Assembly (NCBI RefSeq): GCF_050948175.1
Contig: NW_027490483.1
Coordinates: 62,001-126,000, forward strand
Direction: 5' to 3'
DNA from: Xylocopa sonorina
Lineage: Eukaryota > Arthropoda > Insecta > Hymenoptera > Apidae
Length of the DNA stretch: 64,000 nt
The position numbers and the translations under genes are program-made. The notes under the pieces are model-generated. The model was not told the DNA's origin and did no database searches. It was given only the letters and a program-made list of their open reading frames with translations. Below, one piece after another: positions 15,501 through 28,600 of the stretch; the stretch's first letter is position 1; the number at the start of each line of letters is the position of its first letter.

Positions 15501-16670
15501 TGTAAATGCCACACTTCCCTGCTAGGAAATAGCGTTTGCAGATGTCTACGCATCCTAGCAATAGAGTTCTTATGATTCTTAAAACGCGATATCGCATCTC
15601 ATTTCTATGTTTCATGGTAAGATATGATATGATTTGCGAAGTGTTATGTAGTCCTCGTCTACACTTCAAATGAATGTAATTGCGACACTTCCTTGCTAGG
15701 AAATAGCGTTTGCAGATGTCTACGTATCGAAGCAATAGAGTGCTAATGCTTCCTAAAACGCGATATCGCATCTCATTTCCATGCTTCATGGTAAGATATA
15801 ATATGATTTGCGAAGTGTTATGTATTCCTCTTCTACACTTCAAATGAATGTAAATGCCACACTTCCTTGCAAGGAAATAGCGTTTGCAGATGTCTACGTA
15901 TCGTAGGGATAGAGTTCTAATGCTTCTTAAAACGACATATCCCACCTCATTTCTATGTTTCATGATAAGATATAATATTCATTGCGAAGTGTTATGCATT
16001 CCTCGTCTACGATTCAAATGGATGAAAATGCGACACTTCCTTGCTAGGAAATAGCGTTTGAAGATGTCTACGTATCGAAGCAATAGTGTTCAAATGCCTC
16101 TTAAAACAAGATATCGCAACTCATTTCTATGTTTCATGATAAGATATAATATTCATTGCGAAGTGTTATGAATTTCTCGTATACAATTCAAATGAATGTA
16201 AATGCGACACTTCCTTGCAAGGAAATAGCGTTTGCAGATGTCTACGTATCACAGCAATAGAGTTCTTGTGATTCTTAGAACGCGATATCGCATCTCATTT
16301 CTATGTTTCATGGTAAGATATAATATGATTTGCGAAGAGTCATGTATTCCACGACTACACTTCAAATGAATGTAAATGCGACACTACCTTGCTAGGAATT
16401 AGCGTCTGCAGATGTATAGGTATCCTAGCAATAGAGTTCTAATGCTTCTTAAAACGCGATATCGCATCTCATTTCCATGCTTCATGGTAAGATATAATAT
16501 GATTTGCGATGTGTTATGTATTCCTATTCTACACTTCAAATGAATGACAATGCGACACTTCCTTGCTAGGAAATTGCGTTTGCAGATGTCTACGTATCGA
16601 AGCAATAGTGTTCTAATGCTTCTTAAAACGCGATTTCGCATCCCATTTCTACGTTTCATGGTAAGATATA
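6530..16670. repeat. Satellite domain B with rearranged segmental copies
   Basis: All satellite. About 9.34-11.7 kb is a rearranged copy of 1.68-4.34 kb: the offset is 7659 bp at 1803/9462, 7137 bp at 2764/9901 and 7485 bp at 3468/10953, so one copy lost three monomers and then gained two relative to the other. About 8235-9450 recurs at 13282-14497 with offset 5047, falling to 4873 after one monomer is lost. A monomer near 12380 (GACATATTCCTTTCAAGG) is 1 bp longer than usual. A GATTGGGGAAGTG variant is common around 2.4-2.9, 10.0 and 14.9-15.5 kb. No gene is seen. Confidence 0.88.
12785..12890. repeat. Example of the diverged 'TTCATTGCG' monomer subfamily
   Basis: This stretch shows a linked set of differences from the consensus: GAGATATTGC in place of GCGATATCGC, CATATCTATG for CATTTCTATG, CATGATAAG for CATGGTAAG, AATATTCATTGCG for AATATGATTTGCG, ATGCATTC for ATGTATTC and TACGATTC for TACACTTC. 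The set recurs together, for example near 630-705, 7075-7140, 8280-8360, 13330-13410 and 61835-61920. Recombinant forms carry only part of it. It is dense in the first 16 kb and sparse in the middle of the window. Confidence 0.75.
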
Positions 16671-19600
16671 ATATTCATTGCGAAGTGTTATGCATTCCTC
16701 GTCTACGATTCAAATGAATGTAAATGCTGCACTTCCTTGCAAGGAAATAGCGTTTGCAGATGTCTACGTATCGTAGCAATAGAGTTCTTATGATTCGTAA
16801 ATCGCGATATTGCTTCTCATTTCTATGTTTCATGGTAAGGTATAATATGATTTGCGAAGTGTTATGTATTCCTCGTCTGCACTTCAAATGAATGTAAATG
16901 CGACACTTTCTTGCAAGGAAATAGCGTTTGCAGATGTCTACGTATCGTAGCAATAGAGTTCTTGTGATTCTTAAATCGCGATATTGCTTCTCCTTTCTAT
17001 GTTTCACGGTAAGGTATAATATGATTTGCGAAGTGTTATGTATTCCTCGTCTACACTTCAAATGAATGTAAATGCGACACTTCCTTGCAAGGAAATAGCG
17101 TTTGCAGATGTCTACGTATCGTAGCATTGAATATCTGATGCTTCTGAAAACGCGATATCGCATCTCATTTCTATGTTTCATGGTAAGATATAATATGATA
17201 TGCGAAGTGCTATGTATTCCTCGTCAACACTTCAAATGAATGTAAATGCGACTCTTCCTTGCAAGGAAATAGCGTTTGCAGATGTCTACGTATCGTAGTA
17301 ATAGAGTTCTAATGCTTCTTAAAACGCGATATGGCATCCCATTTCCATGCTTCATGGTAAGATATAATATGATTTGCGAAGTGTTATGTATTCCTCTTCT
17401 ACACTTCAAATGAATGGAAGTGCGACACTTCCTTGCAAGGAAGTAGCGTTTGCAAATGTCTACCTATCGTAGCAATAGTGTTCTAATGCTTCTTAAAACG
17501 CGATATCGCATCTCATTTCTATGTTTCATGGTAAGATATAATATGATTTGCGAAGTGTCATGTATTCTTCGTCTACACTTCAAATGAATGTAAATGCGAC
17601 TCTTCCTTGCAAGGAAATAGCGTTTGCAGATGTCTACGTATCGTAGCAATAGAGTTCTAATGCTTCTTAAAACGCGATATCGCATCTCATTTCCATGCTT
17701 CATGGTAAGATATAATATGATTTGCGAAGTGTTATGTATTCCTCTTCTACACTTCAAATGAATGTAAATGCGACACTTCCTCGCTAGGAAATAGAGTTTG
17801 CAGATGTCTACGTATCGTAGGGATAGAGTTCTAATGCTTCTTAAAACGACATATCGCACCTCATTTCCATGCTTCATGGTAAGATATAATATGATTTGCG
17901 AAGTGTTATGTATTCCTCTTCTACACTTCAAATGAATGTAAATGCGACACTTTCTTGCAAGGAAATAGCGTTTGCAGATGTCTACGTATCGTAGCAATAG
18001 AGTTCTTGTGATTCTTGAATCGCGATATTGCTTCTCCTTTCTATGTTTCACGGTAAGGTATAATATGATTTGCGAAGTGTTATGTATTCCTCGTCTACAC
18101 TTCAAATGAATGTAAATGCGACACTTCCTTGCAAGGAAATAGCGTTTGCAGATGTCTACGTATCGTAGCATTGAATTTCTGTTGCTTCTTAAAACGCGAT
18201 ATCGCATCTCATTTCTATGTTTCATGGTAAGATATAATATGATATGCGAAGTGTTATGTATTCCTCGTCTACACTTCAAATGAATGTAAATGCGACTCTT
18301 CCTTGCAAGGAAATAGCGTTTGCAGATGTCTACGTATCGTAGCAATAGAGTTCTAATGCTTCTTAAAACGCGATATGGCATCTCATTTCCATGCTTCATG
18401 GTAAAATATAATATGATTTGCGAAGTGTTATGTATTCCTCTTCTACACTTCAAATGAATGTAAATGCGACACTTCCTTGCAAGGAAATAGCGTTTGCAGA
18501 TGTCTACGTATCGTAGCAATAGAGTTCTAATGCTCCTTAAAACGCGATATCGCATCTCATTTCTGTGTTTCATGGTAAGAAATAATATGATTTGCAAAGT
18601 GTTATGTATTCCACGTCTACACTTCAAATGAATGTGAATGCGACACTTCCTCGCTAGGAAATAGCGTTTGCAGATGTCTACGTATCGTAGCAATAGATTT
18701 CCAATGCTTCTTAAAACGCGATATCGCATCTGATTTCTATGTTTCATGGTAAAATATAATATGATTTGCGAAGTGTTATGTATTCCTCTTCTACACTTCA
18801 AATGAATGTAAATGCGACACTTCCTTGCAAGGAAATAGCGGTTGCAGATGTCTACGTATCGTAGCAATAGAGTTCTTATGATTCTTAAATCGCGATATTG
18901 CTTCTCATTTCTATGTTTCATGGTAAGGTATAATATGATTTGCGAAGTATTATGTATTCCTCGTCTACATTTTAAATGAATGTAAATGCAACTCTTCCTT
19001 GCAAGGAAATAGCGTTTGCAGATGTCTACGTATCGTAGCAATAGAGTTCTAATGCTTCTTAAAACGCGATATGGCATCTCATTTCCATGCTTCATGGTAA
19101 AATATAATATGATTTGCGAAGTGTTATGTATTCCTCTTCTACACTTCAAATGAATGTAAATGCGACACTTCCTTGCAAGGAAATAGCGTTTGCAGATGTC
19201 TACGTATCGTAGCAATAGAGTTCTGATGCTCCTTAAAACGCGATATCGCATCTCATTTCTGTGTTTCATGGTAAGAAATAATATGATTTGCAAAGTGTTA
19301 TGTATTCCACGTCTACACTTCAAATGAATGTGAATGCGACACTTCCTCGCTAGGAAATAGCGTTTGCAGATGTCTACGTATCGTAGCAATAGATTTCCAA
19401 TGCTTCTTAAAACGCGATATCGCATCTGATTTCTATGTTTCATGGTAAAATATATTATGATTTGCGAAGTGTCATGTATTCCTCGTCTACAATTCAAATG
19501 AATGTAAATGCGACACTTCCTTGCAAGGAAATAGCGTTTGCAGATGTCTACGTATCGTAGCAATAGAGTTCTTATGATTCTTAAATCGCAGTATCGCATC

Positions 19601-22600
19601 TCATTTCTATGATTCATGGTAAGATATAATATGATATGCGAAGTGTTATGTATTCCTCGTCTACACTTCAAATGAATGTGAATGCGACTCTTCCTCGCTA
19701 GGAAATGGCGTTTGCAGATGTCTACGTATCGTAGCAATAGATTTCTAATGCTTCTTAAAACGCGATATCGCATCTCATTTCTATGTTTCATGGTAAAATA
19801 TAATATGATTTGCGAAGTGTCATGTATTACACGTCTACACTTCAAATGAATGTAAATGCGACACTACCTTGCTAGGAAATAGCGTCTGCAGATGTCTACC
19901 TATCGTAGCAATAGTGTTCTAATGCTTCTTAAAACGCGATATCGCATCTCATTTCTATGTTTCATGGTAAGATATAATATGATTTGCGAAGTGTCATGTA
20001 TTCTTCGTCTACACTTCAAATGAATGTAAATGCGACTCTTCCTTGCAAGGAAATAGCGTTTGCAGATGTCTACGTATCGTAGCAATAGAGTTCTTATGAT
20101 TCTTAAATCGCGATATTGCTTCTCATTTCTATGTTTCACGGTAAGGTATAATATGATTTGCGAAGTGTCATGTATTCCTCGTCTACACTTCAAATGAATG
20201 TAAATGCGACACTTCCTTGCAAGGAAATAGAGTTTGCAGATGTCTACGTATCGTAGCATTGAATTTCTGATGCTTCTTAAAACGCGATATCGCATCTCAT
20301 TTCTATGTTTTATGGTAAGATATAATATGATATGCGAAGTGTTATGTATTCCTCGTCTACACTTCAAATGAATGTAAATGCGACTCTTCCTTGCAAGGAA
20401 ATAGCGTTTGCAGATGTCAACGTATCGTAGCAATAGAGCTCTAATGCTTCTTAAAACGCGATATCGCATCTCATTTCTATGTTTCATGGTAAGATATAAT
20501 ATGATTGGGGAAGTGTTATGTATTCCTCGTCTACACTTCAAATGAATGTAAATGCGACACTTCCTTGCAAGGAAATAGCGTTTGCAGATGTCTACGTACC
20601 GTAGCAATAGAGTTCTTATGATTCTTAAAACGCGATATGGCAACTCATTTCTATGTTTCATGGTAAGATATAATATGATTTGCGAAGTGTTATGTAGTCC
20701 TCGTCTACACTTCAAATGAATGTAAATGCGACTCTTCCTTGCAAGGAAATAGCGTTTGCAGATGTGTACGTATCGTAGCAATAGATTTCCAATGCTTCTT
20801 AAAACGCGATATCGCATCTCATTTCTATGTTTCATGGTAAGATATAATATGATTGGAGAAGTGTTATGTATTCCTCGTCTACACTTCAAATGAATGTAAA
20901 TGCGACACTTCCTTGCAAGGAAATAGCGTTTGCAGATGTCTACGTATCGTAGTAATAGAGTTCTAATGCTTCTTAAAACGCGATATGGCATCCCATTTCC
21001 ATGCTTCATGGTAAGATATAATATGATTTACGAAGTGTTATGTATTCCTCTTCTACACTTCAAATGAATGTAAATGCGACACTTCCTCGCTAGGAAATAG
21101 AGTTTGCAGATGTCTACGTATCGTAGGGATAGAGTTCTAATGCTTCTTAAAACGACATATCGCACCTCATTTCCATGCTTCATGGTAAGATATAATATGA
21201 TTTGCGAAGTGTTATGTATTCCTCTTCTACACTTCAAATGAATGTAAATGCGACACTTTCTTGCAAGGAAATAGCGTTTGCAGATGTCTACGTATCGTAG
21301 CAATAGAGTTCTTGTGATTCTTGAATCGCGATATTGCTTCTCCTTTCTATGTTTCACGGTAAGGTATAATATGATTTGCGAAGTGTTATGTATTCCTCGT
21401 CTACACTTCAAATGAATGTAAATGCGACACTTCCTTGCAAGGAAATAGCGTTTGCAGATGTCTACGTATCGTAGCATTGAATTTCTGTTGCTTCTTAAAA
21501 CGCGATATCGCATCTCATTTCTATGTTTCATGGTAAGATATAATATGATATGCGAAGTGTAATGTATTCCTCGTCTACACTTCAAATGAATGTAAATGCG
21601 ACTCTTCCTTGCAAGGAAATAGCGTTTGCAGATGTCTACGTATCGTAGCAATAGAGTTCTAATGCTTCTTAAAACGCGATATGGCATCTCATTTCCATGC
21701 TTCATGGTAAAATATAATATGATTTGCGAAGTGTTATGTATTCCTCTTCTACACTTCAAATGAATGTAAATGCGACACTTCCTTGCAAGGAAATAGCGTT
21801 TGCAGATGTCTACGTATCGTAGCAATAGAGTTCTAATGCTCCTTAAAACGCGATATCGCATCTCATTTCTATGTTTTATGGTAAGATATAATATGATTGG
21901 GGAAGTGTTATGTATTCCTCGTCTACACTTCAAATGAATGTAAATGCGACACTTCCTTGCAAGGAAATAGCGTTTGCAGATGTCTACGTATCGTAGCAAT
22001 AGAGTTCTTATGATTCTTAAAACGCGATATGGCAACTCATTTCTATGTTTCATGGTAAGATATAATATGATTTGCGAAGTGTTATGTAGTCCTCGTCTAC
22101 ACTTCAAATGAATGTAAATGCGACTCTTCCTTGCAAGGAAATAGCGTTTGCAAATGTCTACCTATCTTAGCAATAGTGCTCTAATACTTCTTTAAACGCG
22201 ATATCGCATCTCATTTCTATGTTTCATGGTAAGATATAATATGATTTGCGAAGTGTTGTGTATTCCTCGTCTACACTTCAAATGAATGTAAATGCGACAC
22301 TTCCTTGCAAGGAAATAGCGTTTGCAGATGTCTACGTATCGAAGCAATAGAGTTCAAATGCTTATTAAGACGCCATATCGCATCTCATTTCTATGTTTCA
22401 TGGTAAGATATAATATGATTTGCGATGTGTTATGTATTCCTCGTCTACACTTCAAATGAATGTAAATGCGACACTTCCTTGCAAGGAAATAGCGTTTGCA
22501 AGTGTCTACCTATCGTAGCAATAGTGTTCTAATGCTTCTTAAAACGCGATATCGCATCTCATTTCTATGTTTCATGGTAAAATATAATATGATTTGCGAA

Positions 22601-25600
22601 GTGTTGTGTATTCCACGTCTACTCTTCAAATGAATGTAAATGCGACACTTCCTTGCAAGGAAATAGCGCTTGCAGATATCTACGTATCGAAGCAATAGAG
22701 TTCAAATGCTTATTAAGGCGCGATATCGCATCTCATTTCTATGTTTCACGGTAAGATATAATATGATTTGCGATGTGTTATGTATTCCTCGTCTACACTT
22801 CAAATGAATGTAAATGCGACACTTCCTTGCAAGGAAATAGCGTTTGCAAGTGTCTACCTATCGTAGCAATAGTGTTCTAATGCTTCTTAAAACGCGATAT
22901 CGCATCTCATTCCTATGTTTCATGGTAAGATATAATAAGATCTGCCAATTGTCATGTATTCCTCGTCTACACTTCAAATGAATGAGAATGCGACACTTGC
23001 ACGCTAGGAAATAGCCTTTGCAGATGTCTAGGTATCGTAGCACTAGAGATCTAATGCTTCTTAAAACGCGATTTCGCATCCCATTTCTACGTTTCATGGT
23101 AAGATATAATATTCATTGCGAAGTGTTATGCGTTCCTCGTCTACGATTCAAATGAATGTAAATGCGGCACTTCCTTGCAAGGAAATAGCGTTTGCAGATG
23201 TCTATGTATCGTAGCAATAGAGTTCTTATGATTCGTAAATCGCGATATTGCTTCTCATTTCTATGTTTCATGGTAAGGTATAATATGATTTGCGAAGTGT
23301 TATGTATTCCTCGTCTACACTTCAAATGAATGTAAATGCGACACTTCCTTGCAAGGAAATAGCGTTTGCAGATGTCTACGTATCGTAGCATTGCATTTCT
23401 GATGCTTCTTAAAACGCGATATCGCATCTCATTTCCATGCTTCATGGTAAGATATAATATGATTTGCGAAGTGTTATGTATTCCTCTTCTACACTTCAAA
23501 TGAATGTAAATGCGACACTTCCTTGCAAGGAAATAGCGTTTGCAGATGTCTACGTATCGTAGCATTGAATTTCTGATGCTTCTTAAAACGCGATATCGCA
23601 TCTCATTTCTATGTTTCATGGTAAGATATAATATGATATGCGAAGTGTTATGTATTCCTCGTCTACACTTCAAATGAATGTGAATGCCACTCTTCCTCGC
23701 TAGGAAATGGCGTTTGCAGATGTCTACGTATCGTAGCAATAGATTTCTAATGCTTCTTAGAACGCGATATCGCATCCCATTTCTATGTTTCATGGTAAGA
23801 TATAATATGATTTGCGAAGTGTCATGTATTCTTCGTCTATACTTCAAATGAATGTAAATGCGACTCTTCCTTGCAAGGAAATAGCGTTTGCAGATGTCTA
23901 CGTATCGTAGCAATAAAGTTCTAATGCTTCTTAAAACGCGATATCGCATCTCATTTCCATGTTTCATGGTAAGATATAATATGATTTGCTAAGTGTTATG
24001 TATTCCTCTTCTACACTTCAAATGAATGTAAATGCGACACTTTCTTGCAAGGAAATAGCGTTTGCAGATGTCTACGTATCGTAGCAATAGAGTTCTTGTG
24101 ATTCTTAAATCGCGATATTGCTTCTCCTTTCTATGTTTCACGGTAAGGTATAATATGATTTGCGAAGTGTTATGTATTCCTCGTCTACACTTCAAATGAA
24201 TGTAAATGCGACACTTCCTTGCAAGGAAATAGCGTTTGCAGATGTCTACGTATCGTAGCATTGAATATCTGATGCTTCTGAAAACGCGATATCGCATCTC
24301 ATTTCTATGTTTCATGGTAAGATATAATATGATATGCGAAGTGTTATGTATTCCTCGTCTACACTTCAAATGAATGTAAATGCGACTCTTCCTTGCAAGG
24401 AAATAGCGTTTGCAGATGTCTACGTATCGTAGTAATAGAGTTCTAATGCTTCTTAAAACGCGATATGGCATCCCATTTCCATGCTTCATGGTAAGATATA
24501 ATATGATTGGCAAAGTGTTATGTATTCCTCTTCTACACTTCAAATGAATGGAAGTGCGACACTTCCTTGCAAGGAAGTAGCGTTTGCAAATGTCTACCTA
24601 TCGTAGCAATAGTGTTCTAATGCTTCTTAAAACGCGATATCGCATCTCATTTCTATGTTTCATGGTAAGATATAATATGACTTGCGAAGTGTCATGTATT
24701 CTTCGTCTACACTTCAAATGAATGTAAATGCGACTCTTCCTTGCAAGGAAATAGCGTTTGCAGATGTCTACGTATCGTAGCAATAGAGTTCTAATGCTTC
24801 TTAAAACGCGATATCGCATCTCATTTCCATGCTTCATGGTAAGATATAATATGATTAGCGAAGTGTTATGTATTCCTCTTCTACACTTCAAATGAATGTA
24901 AATGCGACACTTCCTCGCTAGGAAATAGAGTTTGCAGATGTCTACGTATCGTAGGGATAGAGTTCTAATGCTTCTTAAAACGACATATCGCACCTCATTT
25001 CCATGCTTCATGGTAAGATATAATATGATATGCGAAGTGTTATGTATTCCTCTTCTACACTTCAAATGAATGTAAATGCGACACTATCTTGCAAGGAAAT
25101 AGCGTTTGCAGATGTCTACGTATCGTAGCAATAGAGTTCTTGTGATTCTTGAATCGCGATATTGCTTCTCCTTTCTATGTTTCACGGTAAGGTATAATAT
25201 GATTTGCGAAGTGTTATGTATTCCTCGTCTACACTTCAAATGAATGTAAATGCGACACTTCCTTGCAAGGAAATAGCGTTTGCAGATGTCTACGTATCGT
25301 AGCATTGAATTTCTGATGATTCTTAAAACGCGATATCGCATCTCATTTCTATGTTTCATGGTAAGATATAATATGATATGCGAAGTGTTATGTACTCCTC
25401 GTCTACACTTCAAATGAATGTAAATGCGACTCTTCCTTGCAAGGAAATAGCGTTTGCAGATGTCTACGTATCGTAGCAATAGAGTTCTAATGCTTCTTAA
25501 AACGCGATATGGCATCTCATTTCCATGCTTCATGGTAAAATATAATATGATTTGCGAAGTGTTATGTATTCCTCTTCTACACTTCAAATGAATGTAAATG

Positions 25601-28600
25601 CGACACTTCCTTGCAAGGAAATAGCGTTTGCAGATGTCTACGTATCGTAGCAATAGAGTTCTAATGCTCCTTAAAACGCGATATCGCATCTCATTTCTGT
25701 GTTTCATGGTAAGAAATAATATGATTTGCAAAGTGTTATGTATTCCACGTCTACACTTCAAATGAATGTGAATGCGACACTTCCTCGCTAGGAAATAGCG
25801 TTTGCAGATGTCTACGTATCGTAGCAATAGATTTCCAATGCTTCTTAAAACGCGATATCGCATCTGATTTCTATGTTTCATGGTAAAATATAATATGATT
25901 TGCGAAGTGTTATGTATTCCTCTTCTACACTTCAAATGAATGTAAATGCGACACTTCCTTGCAAGGAAATAGCGTTTGCAGATGTCTACGTATCGTAGCA
26001 ATAGAGTTCTTATGATTCTTAAATCGCGATATTGCTTCTCATTTCTATGTTTCATTGTAAGGTATAATATGATTTGCGAAGTATTATGTATTCCTCGTCT
26101 ACACTTTAAATGAATGTTAATGCGACTCTTCCTTGCAAGGAAATAGCGTTTGCAGATGTCTACGTATCGTAGCAATAGAGTTCTAATGCTTCTTAAAACG
26201 CGATATGGCATCTCATTTCCATGCTTCATGGTAAAATATAATATGATTTGCGAAGTGTTATGTATTCCTCTTCTACACTTCAAATGAATGTAAATGCGAC
26301 ACTTCCTTGCAAGGAAATAGCGTTTGCAGATGTCTACGTATCGTAGCAATAGAGTTCTTATGATTCTTAAAACGCGATATCGCATCTCATTTCTATGTTT
26401 CATGGTAAGATATAATATGATTGGGAAAGTGTTATGTATTCCTCGTCTACACTTCAAATGAATGTAAATGCGACACTTCCTTGCAAGGAAATAGCGTTTG
26501 CAGATGTCTACGTATCGTAGCAATAGAGTTCTTATGATTCTTAAAACGCGATATGGCAACTCATTTCTATGTTTCATGGTAGGATATAATATGATTTGCG
26601 AAGTGTTATGTAGTCCTCGTCTACACTTCAAATGAATGTAAATGCGACACTTCCTTGCTAGGAAATAGCGTTTGCAGAAGTCTAGGTATCGTAGTAATAG
26701 AGATCTAGTGCTTCTTAAAACGCGATATCGCATCTCATTTCTATGTTTCATGGTAAGATATATTATGATTTGCGAAGTGCTATGTATTCCTCGTCTACAC
26801 TTCAAATCAATGTAAATGCGGCACTTCCTTGCAAGGAAATAGCGTTTGGAGATGTCTACGTATCGTAGCAATAGATTTCCAATGCTTCTTAAAACGCGAT
26901 ATCGCATCTGATTTCTATGTTTCATGGTAAGATACAATATTCATTGCGAAGCGTTATGCATTCCTCGTCTACGATTCAAATGAATGTAAATGCGGCACTT
27001 CCTTGCAAGGAAATAGCGTTTGCAGATGTCTACGTATCGTAGCAATATAGTTCTTATGATTCTTAAATCGCGATATTGCTTCTCATTTCTATGTTTCATG
27101 GTAAGGTATAATATGATTTGCGAAGTGTTACGTATTCCTCGTCTACACTTCAAATGAATGTAAATGCGACACTTCTTGCAAGGAAATAGCGTTTGCAGAT
27201 GTCTACGTATCGTAGCATTGAATTTCTGATGCTTCTTAAAACGCGATTTCGCATCTCATTTCTATGTTTCATGGTAAGATATAATATGATTTGCGAAGTG
27301 TTATGTAGTCCTCGTCTACACTTCAAATGAATGTAAATGCGACACTTCCTTGCTAGGAAATAGCGTTTGCAGATGTCTAGGTATCGTAGTAATAGAGTTC
27401 TAATGCTACTTAAAACGCGATATCGCATCTCATTTCTATGTTTCATGGTAAGATATATTATGATTTGCGAAGTGCTATGTATTCCTTGTCTACACTTCAA
27501 ATGAATGTAAATGCGACACTTCCTTGCAAGGAAATAGCGTTTGGAGATGTCTACGTATCGTAGCAATAGTTTTGCAATGCTTCTTAAAACGCGATATCGC
27601 ATCTGAATTCTATGTTTCATGGTAAGATATAATATTCATTGCGAAGTGTTATGCATTCCTCGTCTACGATTCAAATGAATGTAAATGCGGCACTTCGTTG
27701 CAAGGAAATAGCGTTTGCAGATGTCTACGTATCGTAGCAATAGAGTTCTTATGATTCTTAAATCGCTATATTGCTTCTCATTTCTATGTTTCATGGTAAG
27801 GTATAATATGATTTGCGAAGTGTTATGTATTCCTCGTCTACACTTCAAACGAATGTAAATGCGACACTTCTTTGCAAGGAAATAGCGTTTGCAGATGTGT
27901 ACGTATCGTAGGATTGAATTTCTGATGCTTCTTAAAACGCGATATCGCATCTCATTTCTATGTTTCATGGTAAGATATAATATTATTTGCGAAGTGTCAT
28001 GTATTCTTCGTCTACACTTCAAATGAATGTAAATGCGACTCTTCCTTGCAAGGAAATAGCGTTTGCAGATGTGTACGTATCGTAGCAATAGATTTCCAAT
28101 GCTTCTTAAAACGCGATATCTCATCTCATTTCTATGTTTCATGGTAAGATATAATATGATTGGAGAAGTGTTATGTATTCCTCGTCTACACTTCAAATGA
28201 ATGTAAATGCGACACTTCCTTGCAAGGAAATAGCGTTTGCAAATGTCTACCTATCTTAGCAATAGTGCTCTAATACTTCTTTAAACGCGATATCGCATCT
28301 CATTTCTATGTTTCATGGTAAGATATAATATGATTTGCGAAGTGTTGTGTATTCCTCGTCTACACTTCAAATGAATGTAAATGCGACACTTCCTTGCAAG
28401 GAAATAGCGTTTGCAGATGTCTACGTATCGAAGCAATAGAGTTCAAATGCTTATTAAGACGCGATATCGCATCTCATTTCTATGTTTCATGGTAAGATAT
28501 AATATGATTTGCGATGTGTTATGTATTCCTCGTCTACACTTCAAATGAATGTAAATGCGACACTTCCTTGCAAGGAAATAGCGTTTGCAGATGTCTACGT

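Noticed and set aside
17464..19845. 793-codon minus-strand open frame, with similar ones at 25084-26937 (617) and 29643-31154 (503)
   Set aside because: They are the same 58-residue translation repeated, because the satellite is 174 bp long and open in one frame. They begin and end wherever single mutations create or remove stops, and no domain or promoter context is recognisable.
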